From assembly GCA_963792815.1 (NCBI GenBank), contig CAWBXR010000016.1:124001-188000 (forward strand): a stretch of 64,000 nucleotides of DNA, given 5' to 3'. The DNA comes from JARRPM01 sp963792815. GTDB taxonomy: Bacteria; Pseudomonadota; Gammaproteobacteria; Pseudomonadales; Halieaceae. The notes under the pieces are model-generated. The model saw only the letters and a program-made list of their open reading frames with translations, was not told the origin of the DNA and ran no database searches. The position numbers were made by a program, and so were the translations under genes. Positions 43,557 to 52,831 of the stretch are shown here, in pieces (within the stretch, counting starts at the first letter, position 1; the number at the start of each line of letters is the position of its first letter).

Positions 43557-44369
43557 TCAGCGCTGGCAGGTCACGCAGAAAACTGTAGTTCGCTGACCCA
43601 GCCGAATCTCCCGCAATGGAGCCCCGCAGCGCTTGCAGGGCTCACCGCCGCGGCCGTAGACGTAGAGTTGCTGGGCGAAGTAGCCCGGCTTACCGTCGCC
43701 CCCGACAAAATCTCGCAGTGTAGTTCCACCCTGCTCTATAGCGGAAGTAAGCACTTGCTTAATGTTGTTGGCAAGGACGCCATAGCGCAGCCTGGAAATG
43801 CGCCCCGCCGCGCGCCGCGGGTGAATGCCCGACAGAAAGAGCACCTCGTTAGCGTAAATATTACCAACCCCGACAACTACCTTCCCGTCCATGATGAAAC
43901 TCTTGACCGGGCCGGACCTGCCCCGGGACAACCGGTAAAGATAGTCGCCATCAAAATCTCCCGACAGGGGTTCGGGGCCGAGATTGCCCAGCAGCGGATG
44001 TTGTTCCCCCGGCGCCAGCCAGAGGAAACAACCAAACCGGCGGGGGTCGTGAAAGCGAAGACAGGCGCCGGACAACATACGCACATCGATATGGTCATGC
44101 CGGCCGGGAGCCTGGCCGGAATCCACCACCCGCAGGGAGCCCGACATCCCCAGGTGAACCAGCAGCGAGCCGACAGCTGTCCTGAACAACAGGTATTTGC
44201 CCCGCCGCTCGACCTCCTGGATCATCTGGTCAGCGATCAGTGCACCCAGCTGGGGCGGCACGGGCCAGCGCAGGCGCGACTCGCGCACCACCAACTCCTG
44301 CACTACCTGGCCCCGACAATAGGGGGCAACGCCGCGGCGGGTTGTTTCAACTTCAGGTAATTCCGGCAT
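43557..44369 (-). CDS. mutM: Formamidopyrimidine-DNA glycosylase
   Basis: Base-excision enzyme removing 8-oxoguanine and formamidopyrimidines. It has 270 residues from the ATG at 44369: MPELPEVETTRRGV carries the catalytic N-terminal Pro and Glu, VGNIYANEVLFLSGIHP the helix-two-turn-helix, and a C-terminal zinc finger has two CxxC pairs (CKRCG and CVTC). The frame extends upstream, but cleavage of the initiator Met before Pro fixes the start. Confidence 0.97.
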   Translation of the reverse strand: MPELPEVETTRRGVAPYCRGQVVQELVVRESRLRWPVPPQLGALIADQMIQEVERRGKYLLFRTAVGSLLVHLGMSGSLRVVDSGQAPGRHDHIDVRMLSGACLRFHDPRRFGCFLWLAPGEQHPLLGNLGPEPLSGDFDGDYLYRLSRGRSGPVKSFIMDGKVVVGVGNIYANEVLFLSGIHPRRAAGRISRLRYGVLANNIKQVLTSAIEQGGTTLRDFVGGDGKPGYFAQQLYVYGRGGEPCKRCGAPLREIRLGQRTTVFCVTCQR

Positions 44370-44430
44370 AGCCTCCAGGCCTGTCGTTAATAGGGCTGCG
44401 CCGGGGACCGAGCAATACCGGCCACAAACA

Positions 44431-44456
44431 AAAACCCCGGCGAAGGCCGGGGTTTT
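44431..44456 (-). terminator. Terminator downstream of rpmB-rpmG
   Basis: An 11-bp stem AAAACCCCGGC / GCCGGGGTTTT with a four-base loop, followed on the minus strand by TGTTTG. It begins 25 bases past the rpmG stop. Being symmetric, it could also act on the other strand. Confidence 0.88.
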
Positions 44457-44480
44457 GGGACTTATCAACGCAGCAGGATC

Positions 44481-44636
44481 CTACTTGATTTTGCCTTCCT
44501 TATACATGACATGCTTGCGCGCTACCGGATCGTACTTCTTCATTTCCAGCTTGTCGGGGGTGGTGCGCTTGTTCTTGTCAGTGGTATAGAAATGTCCTGT
44601 ACCAGCTGACGAATTCATTCTGATTTTGTCTCTCAT
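44481..44636 (-). CDS. rpmG: 50S ribosomal protein L33
   Basis: A gene of 51 codons. It reads MRDKIRMNSSAGTGHFYTT, then DKNKRTTPDKLEMKKYDP, and ends HVMYKEGKIK, the canonical L33 sequence. It lacks the CxxC zinc ribbon, so it is the zinc-independent form. It follows rpmB by 12 bp, the universal rpmB-rpmG pair. Confidence 0.96.
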   Translation of the reverse strand: MRDKIRMNSSAGTGHFYTTDKNKRTTPDKLEMKKYDPVARKHVMYKEGKIK

Positions 44637-44648
44637 CGGTCTTCTCCC

Positions 44649-44885
44649 TTAAACCTTTTCACCGCGGGCACGGATCTCGCCCAGCACCTGTTCAATACCG
44701 TTCTTGTCGATAATACGCATGCCCTTGCTTGAAACGCGCAGGCTCACAAAGCGCTTCTCGGACTCTACCCAGAACCGGTGATGGTGCAGGTTAGGCAAAA
44801 AACGGCGTCGCGTGCGGTTCTTTGCGTGTGAAACGTTGTTTCCGGTTACCGGACGCTTGCCGGTCACCTGACATACTCTTGCCAT
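44649..44885 (-). CDS. rpmB: 50S ribosomal protein L28
   Basis: A gene of 78 codons: MARVCQVTGKRPVTGNNVSH, then RRRFLPNLHHHRFWVESE and GMRIIDKNGIEQVL, all canonical L28. Preceded by a GGGAG ribosome-binding site and a good sigma70 promoter. Confidence 0.97.
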   Translation of the reverse strand: MARVCQVTGKRPVTGNNVSHAKNRTRRRFLPNLHHHRFWVESEKRFVSLRVSSKGMRIIDKNGIEQVLGEIRARGEKV

Positions 44886-44976
44886 GGTCTTTTCGCTCCC
44901 AAAAGTACGCGGGATTTAAGTTAATTGATGAGGTCTGGATGGGGGTATAACAGGCCCCCGCCGCGCAGAGCGCGAC

Positions 44977-45005
44977 TTTATAACAGAACACCCTGGCCAT
45001 ATCAA
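44977..45005 (-). promoter_or_regulatory. Promoter of rpmB-rpmG
   Basis: Minus strand TTGATA (45000-45005), 17-bp spacer, TATAAA (44977-44982). It lies about 90 bp upstream of the rpmB start, downstream of the radC end. This is the best-scoring promoter by eye in the region. Confidence 0.75.
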
Positions 45006-45040
45006 GCGAAAGATCGGGCCGACCAGAGGCGCTCTCCCTT

Positions 45041-45715
45041 CTATATAAGACCCTCCCGGGCGAAAGAAAACTCCCTGCCGCGGCCGACAATGACGTGGTC
45101 CAGCACCCGGATATCCAGCAGCGCCAGGGCGGCGCACAGCCGCTCGGTGATGCGCCGGTCAGCACTGCTCGGCTCAGCCACCCCGGAGGGGTGATTGTGG
45201 GCGAAAATGACCGCCGCGGCGCGATACTGCAGGGCGCGGGTGGCCACTTCCCTGGGATACACCGCTGCGCCATCGAGGGTGCCGAAAAACAGGTCATCAC
45301 AACGCAGGACCTGGTGCTGGCTGTCCAGGAAGATGCAGCAGAAGACCTCCCGCTCATGACTGCCAAGGTGGTATTGCAAAAAACGCAGGGTTTCCTCCGG
45401 GCTGGACAGGACATCACTGGCTCGAAGGGCCTGCAAGGCCTGGCGCCGGGCCAGTTCGAGGGCCGCTCGCAACTGGGCGTATTTGGCGTCGCCAATGCCG
45501 GGCCAGGCCACCAGCCGGGCGCGGTCCACCCGCATCAGGCCGGTGAGCCCGTCAAACTGGTCCAACAGATCGCGCGCCAGTTGCAACGCGCTGCAGTTGC
45601 GGTAGCCCGAGCGCAACATGACCGCCAGCAATTCGGCATCTGACAGGGACTGCTCGCCGCGCTCGAGCAGCTTGTCCCTCGGCCCTTCCCCCGCCTGCCA
45701 TTGGGCAATGCCCAT
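45041..45715 (-). CDS. radC: RadC family JAB1/MPN-domain protein
   Basis: Product of 224 residues with an N-terminal helix-hairpin-helix (WPGIGDAKYAQLRAALELAR) and a C-terminal JAMM domain: EREVFCCIFLDSQ holds the Glu and FAHNHPSGVAEPSSADRRIT the HxHx7SxxD motif. The role is unproven; despite the name it is not a confirmed DNA-repair enzyme. The ATG at 45715 (MGIAQWQAGEGPRDKLLERG) is chosen over one 36 codons upstream. Divergent from coaBC, as usual. Confidence 0.93.
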   Translation of the reverse strand: MGIAQWQAGEGPRDKLLERGEQSLSDAELLAVMLRSGYRNCSALQLARDLLDQFDGLTGLMRVDRARLVAWPGIGDAKYAQLRAALELARRQALQALRASDVLSSPEETLRFLQYHLGSHEREVFCCIFLDSQHQVLRCDDLFFGTLDGAAVYPREVATRALQYRAAAVIFAHNHPSGVAEPSSADRRITERLCAALALLDIRVLDHVIVGRGREFSFAREGLI

Positions 45716-45816
45716 AGCCCTCCCCCCTGAGCCCTGCCGGGCGCTTGTGTCAAAACCGGTACACGGGGTGGTATCTTTCCCACCCCTTGCGCTATTTTCC
45801 CGATTTGGACATGTGA

Positions 45817-47028
45817 ATGGCACATCTTTTCAATCGCAATGTACTGCTGGGCGTCAGTGGGGGCATCGCCGCCTACAAGTCGGCCGAGCTGACACGCCAA
45901 TTGCTGGAGCTGGGCGCCAACGTGCGCGTCATCATGACCCGCGGCGCCCAGGAGTTCATCACCCCACTCACCCTGCAGGCACTGTCGGGCAATCCGGTGC
46001 ACACGGAACTGCTGGATGCCGAGGCGGAGCTGGGCATGAGCCATATCGAACTGGCTCGCTGGGCGGACCTGTTGCTGGTTGCCCCCGCCACTGCGGATCT
46101 GCTGGCCAGGCTCGCCTCCGGTCGGGCGGATGACCTGCTTACCACCGTGGCCCTTGCGACCGCGGCGCCGCTGCTGCTGGCGCCGGCAATGAACCAGCAG
46201 ATGTGGCGGGACAAGGCCACCGCCGCCAACGTCGCGACCCTCTGCGCGCGGGGCTGTAACCTGGTGGGCCCGGCCAGTGGCGAGCAGGCCTGCGGCGATA
46301 TTGGTCCCGGACGCATGGAGGAGCCGGCGGTGATCGCGGCGGCGGCGGCGGGCCTGTTCGAAAGCGGCCTGCTGGCGGGTAAACGCGTGCTGATTACCGC
46401 GGGCCCGACCCGGGAAGCACTGGACCCTGTGCGCTATATTTCCAACCACAGCTCAGGAAAGATGGGTTACGCCCTGGCCCGGGCAGCGGTGGACGCGGGC
46501 GCCGTGACCACCCTGGTGAGCGGGCCGGTAAGCCTGGCCGAGCCCGACCATGTCACGGTATTGCGGGTTGAAAGCGCCAGCCAGATGCTGGACCAGTGCC
46601 TGCAACTGCTGCCCGAATGCGACATATTCATTGGCTGTGCCGCGGTGGCGGACTACCGGCCGGCGGACATTGAGAAGCAGAAGATAAAGAAGGGCCCCGA
46701 GGAGATCAGCCTGCGACTGGTCCGCAACCCCGATATCGTCACAGCTGTCGCCGCCAGTGAGCGCCACCCGTTTACCGTGGGGTTCGCGGCGGAAACCAAT
46801 GACCTGCTGGTCCATGCCAGGGACAAAATGGTCCGCAAGGGCCTCGACATGATAGTGGCCAACGATGTCTCGGACAGTTCAATCGGCTTTAACAGCGACA
46901 ACAATGCGGTCACGGTGCTGTGGGCTGACGGCGAGCAGGAGCTGGCTATGGCGGGCAAGGCGGCCCTGGCCCGCCAGATCATACAGTTGATCGCCAGCCG
47001 GCTCGAAACTTCCAATAACTCGAATTAA
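45817..47028 (+). CDS. coaBC: Bifunctional phosphopantothenoylcysteine decarboxylase/synthetase
   Basis: CoA synthesis enzyme of 403 residues. The N-terminal flavoprotein (CoaC) has LLGVSGGIAAYKSAELTRQL, APAMNQQMWRDKA (the P-x-M-N-x-x-M-W-type motif) and SGEQACGDIGPGRM with the catalytic Cys. The C-terminal synthetase (CoaB, from about residue 190) has VLITAGPTREALDPVRYISN, SSGKMGYALARAA and IKKGPEEISL. In pseudomonads dut follows; here the next gene, 72 bp away, is algC. Confidence 0.97.
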   Translation: MAHLFNRNVLLGVSGGIAAYKSAELTRQLLELGANVRVIMTRGAQEFITPLTLQALSGNPVHTELLDAEAELGMSHIELARWADLLLVAPATADLLARLASGRADDLLTTVALATAAPLLLAPAMNQQMWRDKATAANVATLCARGCNLVGPASGEQACGDIGPGRMEEPAVIAAAAAGLFESGLLAGKRVLITAGPTREALDPVRYISNHSSGKMGYALARAAVDAGAVTTLVSGPVSLAEPDHVTVLRVESASQMLDQCLQLLPECDIFIGCAAVADYRPADIEKQKIKKGPEEISLRLVRNPDIVTAVAASERHPFTVGFAAETNDLLVHARDKMVRKGLDMIVANDVSDSSIGFNSDNNAVTVLWADGEQELAMAGKAALARQIIQLIASRLETSNNSN

Positions 47029-47100
47029 ATCTGCCAGCGCATTTAAGTAGCCAGCGCAGCGTAATATTATGGCTTCATCGGATGTTGGACCCAAAGCACA

Positions 47101-49728
47101 ATGATCAAGCGAAAGAAAGGCGCAGCCCCCAGGAAGGAGCCGGGCAAAAAACGCAAGAGCCCGAGCAATCCCCAGGGCATTGCGGCGAAAGGTAACGCGC
47201 TTTACCGCATTGCCGCTATCGCCATGCTTGCGCTGCTGGCCCTGATCGGGCTGGGTTTTGCCTACCTCATCCTGCTGCGGGAGCCCGCCCTGCAACAGGC
47301 GCAGATCGACCGGGTTGCCGCATCATTCGCGACACAGCAGGCTACCGGCATCCACCAGCTGATCACGGGTCTCGAAGGGCGCATGCAGGGGGCGGCCAAA
47401 TCTCCCCTGGCGCTGTCGGCCATCGCCAGCCGATCCAACGACGACATCGGCCTGGTCGAGCAGGCGATGCTGGATTACTTCCCGGAGGTGATCAGCCTTC
47501 GCATCATCCCGATGGGTGAGATGGGCACAGCCGACTTCGAGGGCGGCAGCCAGGGACTGCGCAACCATATCGAAATTGACATGGTGCGCCGGGCCGGCGA
47601 GGGCGAAAAGCCTCTCCCGGAGTCATACCAGTTCGAGGGCCGCTGGATGACCTCGCTGGCGGAACTGGTGACCCACCCCCGCATCACCAACCGGCGCGCC
47701 GTGATAATAGCCACCATCGACAACCAGCTGCTGTCGGACCAGCTTGTCTCTCTGGAACCGGGCGCCGGCAAGGCTGCCCTGGAGCAGATATATGCCGGCA
47801 GTACCGGCAAGGAGCGCAGGGACACCATCGCCCGGTCCGGCAGTGGGGATGGCGACGCCTTCTCTCGCAGCGCCAGCATACCCGACAGCAACTGGTCAGT
47901 GCTGTTCACCCCCTCCCGGGGCCTGCTCAACGAACTGGCCATCGATTCAACCCCATTGCTTGCGGTTCTCGGGCTCTGCCTGTTGGCGGCAATTGGCGCC
48001 CTGGGGTTCGTTATAACCATGTTCAGTCGCACCCTGGACAGCCAGATCAACAAACTTATTTCCGCCGCTGATATGAAGTCGCCGCTCGAGCTGAGCATTC
48101 CCGGGCTCGTCTCCGTTGCCAAGCAATTGCGTCGCGCCACACTGCGGACCTTGCGCCAGGGCGGTGTGGCGCCGACTACCGACATTCCGGAAGCCATAGT
48201 GGAGATTCTGCCGCGCCAGGGCAGCGACCTCACCAACCCCATGTTCCAGTCGGGGAGCATGCTGGACGATGACAGCGAGGAGGGGGCGGGCCTGGACCTG
48301 GACCTGAACCTCGGCGACAGCGCCAGGGCAAAAACACGTCCGCAAGGGGGCGAAGACGGGTTTCCGCACCACATATTCCGGGCGTACGACATTCGCGGCA
48401 ATGCTGCACTGGAGTTAGGCGATGAATTGGTCAGTCGCATTGGCAAGGCCATTGGCACCATAGCCGGTGAAATGGATGAGCAAACCCTGATCGTCGGCTG
48501 CGACGGCAGGAAGTCCAGTCCCCGGATCAAGGCCAGCCTGATCAAGGCACTGATGGAAAGTGGCCGCGATGTTATCGACATCGGCCAGGTGCCCACTCCC
48601 ATGATGTACTTTGCCACCCGGCACCTGAACTGCAGGTCCGGCGTCATGATTACGGGCAGCCACAACCCGGCCGAGGACAACGGCTTGAAGATAGTGCTGA
48701 ACCAGAAGACCATAGCCGCCGGCGGGGTTCAGCAAATCCAGGAACGGGTTATCCAGAACAAGTTCAGTTCCGGCAGCGGGCGCATGATTCGTGAGGATGT
48801 GGTAGGCGACTATACCGACGAAGTCGTGAGCGATATCGCCATCGCGGTGCCGCTGAAGATAGTGATCGACGCCGGCAACGGCGTAACCGGTAATATCGCA
48901 CCCCGGCTGTTCGAGGAACTGGGCTGCGAGGTTGTGCCGATGTACTGCGAGGTGGACGGCGACTTCCCGAATCACCCGCCGGATACCAGTGACGAGGACA
49001 ACCTGGACGACCTGATCGAGGCGGTCCTGCGGGAGGAAGCCGACTTCGGCGTGGCCTTTGACGGCGATGGTGACCGCCTTGCGGTGGTCACCTCAAGTGG
49101 CAGGATCGTCCGTTCAGACGTGCTCCTGATGATCTTCGCCAAGGATGTCGTTTCGCGCAACCCTGGCGCCGATGTGGTGTTTGACGTCAAGTGCAGCCGC
49201 AACCTGACCCAACTGATAACCCGCCACGGCGGGCGACCCGTACTGTGGAAAACCGGCCACGCCTTCATGAAGGAAAAAATGGCGGAGACCGGCGCGTTGC
49301 TGGGCGGGGAGTTTTCCGGCCATATGTTTTTCGGCGAGCGCTGGTACGGCTTTGACGATGGTATGTACGCGGCCGCTCGACTGGCGGAGATCCTCAGCAC
49401 CCACGGCGACAGCCTGGACACCACGATTGCGGAGTTCCCGACCACCGTGAATACCGCTGAAATCATTATTCCCATAGCCGAAAATCGTAAATTCCAGCTG
49501 ATGGACAATATCATCCGCCGCTGCGATTTTTCCTCAGGCAAAGTCAATACTATCGATGGCATCAGGGTGGATTTCACTGACGGCTGGGGCCTGGTGCGCG
49601 CATCCAATACCAGCCCGGCGCTGACCGCGCGCTTCGAGGCGGATACCGAGGAGTCGCTGGAAACCATCATGTCGGAGTTTCGCGCCCAGATCGCCCTGGT
49701 AGACCCGGACCTCGAACTCCATTTCTAA
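47101..49728 (+). CDS. algC: Membrane-anchored phosphomannomutase/phosphoglucomutase (long AlgC)
   Basis: Product of 875 residues. A very basic N-terminus (MIKRKKGAAPRKEPGKKRK) is followed by a membrane helix (ALLALIGLGFAYLILL, about residues 45-60), a roughly 230-residue extracytoplasmic region, a second helix (LLAVLGLCLLAAIGALGFVI, about residues 285-305) and a cytoplasmic linker. From about residue 420 a complete alpha-D-phosphohexomutase starts: FRAYDIRG, TGSHNPAEDNGLK with phosphoserine, FDGDGDRLAVV (Mg loop), GGEFSGHMFFGE (sugar ring) and RASNTSPALTARFE (phosphate). It supplies mannose 1-phosphate/glucose 1-phosphate for exopolysaccharide and LPS. Long AlgC forms occur in several pseudomonads; the P. 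aeruginosa enzyme has only the catalytic part. Confidence 0.93.
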   Translation: MIKRKKGAAPRKEPGKKRKSPSNPQGIAAKGNALYRIAAIAMLALLALIGLGFAYLILLREPALQQAQIDRVAASFATQQATGIHQLITGLEGRMQGAAKSPLALSAIASRSNDDIGLVEQAMLDYFPEVISLRIIPMGEMGTADFEGGSQGLRNHIEIDMVRRAGEGEKPLPESYQFEGRWMTSLAELVTHPRITNRRAVIIATIDNQLLSDQLVSLEPGAGKAALEQIYAGSTGKERRDTIARSGSGDGDAFSRSASIPDSNWSVLFTPSRGLLNELAIDSTPLLAVLGLCLLAAIGALGFVITMFSRTLDSQINKLISAADMKSPLELSIPGLVSVAKQLRRATLRTLRQGGVAPTTDIPEAIVEILPRQGSDLTNPMFQSGSMLDDDSEEGAGLDLDLNLGDSARAKTRPQGGEDGFPHHIFRAYDIRGNAALELGDELVSRIGKAIGTIAGEMDEQTLIVGCDGRKSSPRIKASLIKALMESGRDVIDIGQVPTPMMYFATRHLNCRSGVMITGSHNPAEDNGLKIVLNQKTIAAGGVQQIQERVIQNKFSSGSGRMIREDVVGDYTDEVVSDIAIAVPLKIVIDAGNGVTGNIAPRLFEELGCEVVPMYCEVDGDFPNHPPDTSDEDNLDDLIEAVLREEADFGVAFDGDGDRLAVVTSSGRIVRSDVLLMIFAKDVVSRNPGADVVFDVKCSRNLTQLITRHGGRPVLWKTGHAFMKEKMAETGALLGGEFSGHMFFGERWYGFDDGMYAAARLAEILSTHGDSLDTTIAEFPTTVNTAEIIIPIAENRKFQLMDNIIRRCDFSSGKVNTIDGIRVDFTDGWGLVRASNTSPALTARFEADTEESLETIMSEFRAQIALVDPDLELHF

Positions 49729-49769
49729 CCCCGTCCGTTACCCCGACGGCACCAATACAGGCTATAGCA

Positions 49770-50672
49770 ATGTCACTGACCCGGGAAAAAGCCCTCAATA
49801 TCGCCAATGTTCTCACCGAGGCGCTGCCCTATATTCAGCGCTTTACCGGCAAGACTATCGTGGTCAAGTTCGGGGGCAACGCCATGGTTGACGCCGACCT
49901 GCACGAAAATTTCGCGCGGGACGTCGTGCTGATGAAACTGGTGGGTATGAACCCGGTGGTGGTGCACGGCGGTGGACCCCAGATCGGTGCGCTGCTGGCA
50001 AAACTCAATATCCACACGGAGTTCGTCAACGGCATGCGGGTAACCGATGCCGAGACCATGGACGTGGTGGAGATGGTACTGGGTGGCAGCGTCAACAAGG
50101 AGATCGTGGCCTCCATCAACCGCAACGGCGGCAAGGCGATCGGGGTGACCGGCAAGGACGGCCAGCTGATTCGCGCCCGCAAACTGACCGTCTCCCGGTT
50201 CAGTGCTGAGTTGAACGCCTCGGAGATAATCGATATCGGCCACGTCGGCGACGTGGACCAGATCGATACCGAAGTGCTGAATGTGATCCTGGGCAGTAAC
50301 TTTATTCCAGTGATCGCGCCCATAGGCTCAGACGCCGAGGGCAACACCTATAACATTAACGCCGACCTGGTTGCGGGTAAACTTGCCCAGGTGCTGCAGG
50401 CCGAGAAGTTGATGCTGCTGACCAACGTCGCGGGGCTGTTGGACAAGGAGGGCCAGGTTTTGACCGGCCTGAGCACCGCGGAAGTGGATGCACTTATCGC
50501 TGACGGTACCATCAGCGGGGGCATGCTGCCAAAAATAGACTGCGCCCTGGAGGCTGTGAAATCCGGTGTGGCCAGCGCCCATATTATAGACGGGCGGGTC
50601 CCTCATGCAGTCCTGTTGGAGACATTTACCAACGAAGGTATTGGGACATTGATCACGAATAGGCGCCTGTAA
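49770..50672 (+). CDS. argB: Acetylglutamate kinase
   Basis: Second step of arginine synthesis, 300 residues. IVVKFGGNAMVD, VVVHGGGPQIGALL, NGMRVTDAETMDVVEMVL, INADLVAGKLAQVLQAEKL and SGGMLPKIDCALEAVKSGV are the family motifs. The N-terminal helix (residues 1-25, ALNIANVLTEALPYIQRF) is that of the hexameric, arginine-inhibited type. Position after algC matches pseudomonads. Confidence 0.97.
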   Translation: MSLTREKALNIANVLTEALPYIQRFTGKTIVVKFGGNAMVDADLHENFARDVVLMKLVGMNPVVVHGGGPQIGALLAKLNIHTEFVNGMRVTDAETMDVVEMVLGGSVNKEIVASINRNGGKAIGVTGKDGQLIRARKLTVSRFSAELNASEIIDIGHVGDVDQIDTEVLNVILGSNFIPVIAPIGSDAEGNTYNINADLVAGKLAQVLQAEKLMLLTNVAGLLDKEGQVLTGLSTAEVDALIADGTISGGMLPKIDCALEAVKSGVASAHIIDGRVPHAVLLETFTNEGIGTLITNRRL

Positions 50673-50774
50673 TCGTCCCCGGCGAAAAAATCTGGGCTCA
50701 TTGCACACAGACTTATTGCAGGCATGGCAGGTAATCGCTAGCATTGGTCGACACGCGAATGACTGTGGACAGCC

Positions 50775-51410
50775 ATGCCCCCCCGAAATTCCCAACGGCG
50801 TCAGCAAATCCTGGAAGCCCTCGCCCAGATGCTGGAAGCCAATCCAGGCAATCGCATCACCACCGCTGGGCTGGCTCGCCAGGTCGGCGTATCCGAAGCA
50901 GCGCTGTATCGCCATTTCCCCAGCAAATCAAAAATGTTTGAAGGTCTTATCGAGTTCATTGAGGAGACTTTATTCAGCCGCGTAAAACTCATCCTTGCTG
51001 AGGAACGGACCGCCGAACTGCGCTGCGAAAAAATGTTGATGCTGTTGCTGACATTTGCCGAACGCAACCCGGGCATTACCCGGATACTTACCGGGGATGC
51101 CCTGGCCGGCGAGACCGAGCGCCTGCGCCTGCGTGTAGCCCAGCTGTTTGAGCGCTTCGAAACCCAGATGAAGCAGGTGATCAGGGAAGCGGAAATGCGT
51201 GAGGGCCTGAGACCGGTCATTCCGTTGCCCGCCGCGGTCAACCTGCTGATGGCGGCGGCAGAGGGTCGCATTTCCCAGTATGTGCGCAGCGGCTTTCAGC
51301 GCTCGCCCACTACAGACTGGCCCCAGCAGTGGGAGCTGCTGATGCAGGGGTTTTTCCGGGAGGCCCTGAGTCGCCCGCTGCCGGGGCAGGCCAGCTCGCT
51401 GGTCAGCTAG
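50775..51410 (+). CDS. slmA: Nucleoid occlusion factor SlmA
   Basis: TetR-family protein of 211 residues that binds chromosomal sites and blocks FtsZ assembly over the nucleoid. The helix-turn-helix is ITTAGLARQVGVSEAALYRH, followed by FPSKSKMFEGLIEFIEETLF. Placement between argB/coaBC and pyrE is the diagnostic slmA locus in gammaproteobacteria. It starts MPPRNSQRRQQILEALAQML. Confidence 0.93.
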   Translation: MPPRNSQRRQQILEALAQMLEANPGNRITTAGLARQVGVSEAALYRHFPSKSKMFEGLIEFIEETLFSRVKLILAEERTAELRCEKMLMLLLTFAERNPGITRILTGDALAGETERLRLRVAQLFERFETQMKQVIREAEMREGLRPVIPLPAAVNLLMAAAEGRISQYVRSGFQRSPTTDWPQQWELLMQGFFREALSRPLPGQASSLVS

Positions 51411-51431
51411 ACCGGGCGGAGCACCCGGGGT

Positions 51432-52124
51432 TCAGCGACGCGGGTCGGCATTCGCCTTTTCTCTTTCAGCCTGCTGCTTCGCCAACAGCGTCTGGCGCAG
51501 CTCCACCACCTCGAGCAACATCCCGAAACGGTCGATATCTCTCTGGTACGCCGCCGAAACTTCCTCTATCTCCCGGGCGCGTTCATTGATAGAACGGTCC
51601 GTGGAAGCAATTTCCGCCTGAATATTCTCGATCGCGCTGATCCGGGCGACATCCACCTCGCGGCCACTGCGCTCCATGTCTGCGGCCTGGGCCTGGTAAT
51701 TCTCAACCTGGTGCTTGAGTGATCGCTTGTTGCTCTTGAGGATACTCAGGCGAATGCGCAGATCCCGCAGGGCCCGCTCCTGGGCCGCCTCGATATCCGC
51801 CACCGTGCTGTAGCGCAACAGCAGGGATTCGTCCCACTCGCGCAGTCGCAGCTCCTCGGCACTGGCCGCGGCCTCCAGTTCCTGCTGGGCATTGCGAACC
51901 TTCTTTTCTTCCTCGGAAAGCTCGCGGGGTACCACCCGCACGACCATCCCGTCCGCATTGAGGATTTCATACCCGTTGCCAACGCGGTCAGCGGGCACCT
52001 GGTAATCGACTACCGTGACGCCCTCGGCGTTGGTGTAACGATACAGGTTGGCGGCCTGCGACCACGCTGAAAACAGCAGTGACAGGGCGACAGCGGTGTA
52101 CAGGGTGCAGGTTCTGATCGACAT
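51432..52124 (-). CDS. DUF4124-domain periplasmic coiled-coil protein
   Basis: Product of 230 residues with a signal peptide (LYTAVALSLLFSAWSQAA), a DUF4124 segment (NLYRYTNAEGVTVVDYQVPA, about residues 25-55) and then a long alpha-helical, charged coiled-coil region to the C-terminus (for example EEKKVRNAQQELEAAASAEE and ERAREIEEVSAAYQRDI). DUF4124 domains occur in many gammaproteobacterial envelope proteins without a known activity. Downstream of pyrE on the same strand, convergent with slmA. Confidence 0.85.
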   Translation of the reverse strand: MSIRTCTLYTAVALSLLFSAWSQAANLYRYTNAEGVTVVDYQVPADRVGNGYEILNADGMVVRVVPRELSEEEKKVRNAQQELEAAASAEELRLREWDESLLLRYSTVADIEAAQERALRDLRIRLSILKSNKRSLKHQVENYQAQAADMERSGREVDVARISAIENIQAEIASTDRSINERAREIEEVSAAYQRDIDRFGMLLEVVELRQTLLAKQQAEREKANADPRR

Positions 52125-52160
52125 TCGGGTAATATAGAGTCTGGGACTGCCAGTAACAAG

Positions 52161-52805
52161 TCAGACTCCGTAGCTATCTCGATATTCCCTCATTGCGGCC
52201 AGCGCCATCGCCATCCCATCACCACCCGCCTCCAGGTAGTCGATGATATGGCTCATATCGATGATGCTCAGTACCGGGATCTTGTATTCACGCTCCAGCT
52301 CCTGGATCGCTGAGAGTGACCCGCTGCCCCGCTCCTGTCGGTTCAGGCCCACGGCCACCCCGGCCAGGCGGGCGCCAGCCGCTCCGATCATGGCAATCAC
52401 CTCACGCACCGCGGTCCCTGCGGTAATCACGTCGTCAATCACAAGTACCCCGCCCTCCAGGGGAGCGCCCACCAACACACCGCCCTCCCCGTGACTCTTG
52501 GCCTCCTTGCGGTTGTAGGCGAAGGGAATGTCGATGCCATGATGTTCGGACAGGGCAACCGCGGTGGCGGTCGCCAGGGGGATGCCTTTATAGGCAGGAC
52601 CCAGCAGGACGTCGAATTCCACCCCGGAATCAACTATCCTGCGAGCGTAGCAACGACCGAGTTCAGACAGGGCGCGGCCAGTGGAAAAAGCCCCAGCGTT
52701 GAAGAAATAGGGGCTGATTCTTCCCGACTTGAGGGTAAATTCGCCGAATTTGAGCACATCGTATTCACGTGCCAGGTCTATGAAGTCAGTCTGGTAGGGA
52801 AGCAT
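52161..52805 (-). CDS. pyrE: Orotate phosphoribosyltransferase
   Basis: Makes orotidine 5'-phosphate from orotate and PRPP, 214 residues. FTLKSGRISPYFFNAG, GPAYKGIPLATATAVAL, YNRKEAKSHGEGGVLVG (catalytic loop) and VLVIDDVITAGTAVREV (PRPP motif) are all present. Divergent from crc with a 253-bp spacer. Confidence 0.97.
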   Translation of the reverse strand: MLPYQTDFIDLAREYDVLKFGEFTLKSGRISPYFFNAGAFSTGRALSELGRCYARRIVDSGVEFDVLLGPAYKGIPLATATAVALSEHHGIDIPFAYNRKEAKSHGEGGVLVGAPLEGGVLVIDDVITAGTAVREVIAMIGAAGARLAGVAVGLNRQERGSGSLSAIQELEREYKIPVLSIIDMSHIIDYLEAGGDGMAMALAAMREYRDSYGV

Positions 52806-52831
52806 GTTATTGCGCGGTCCTTGTATCAGGC

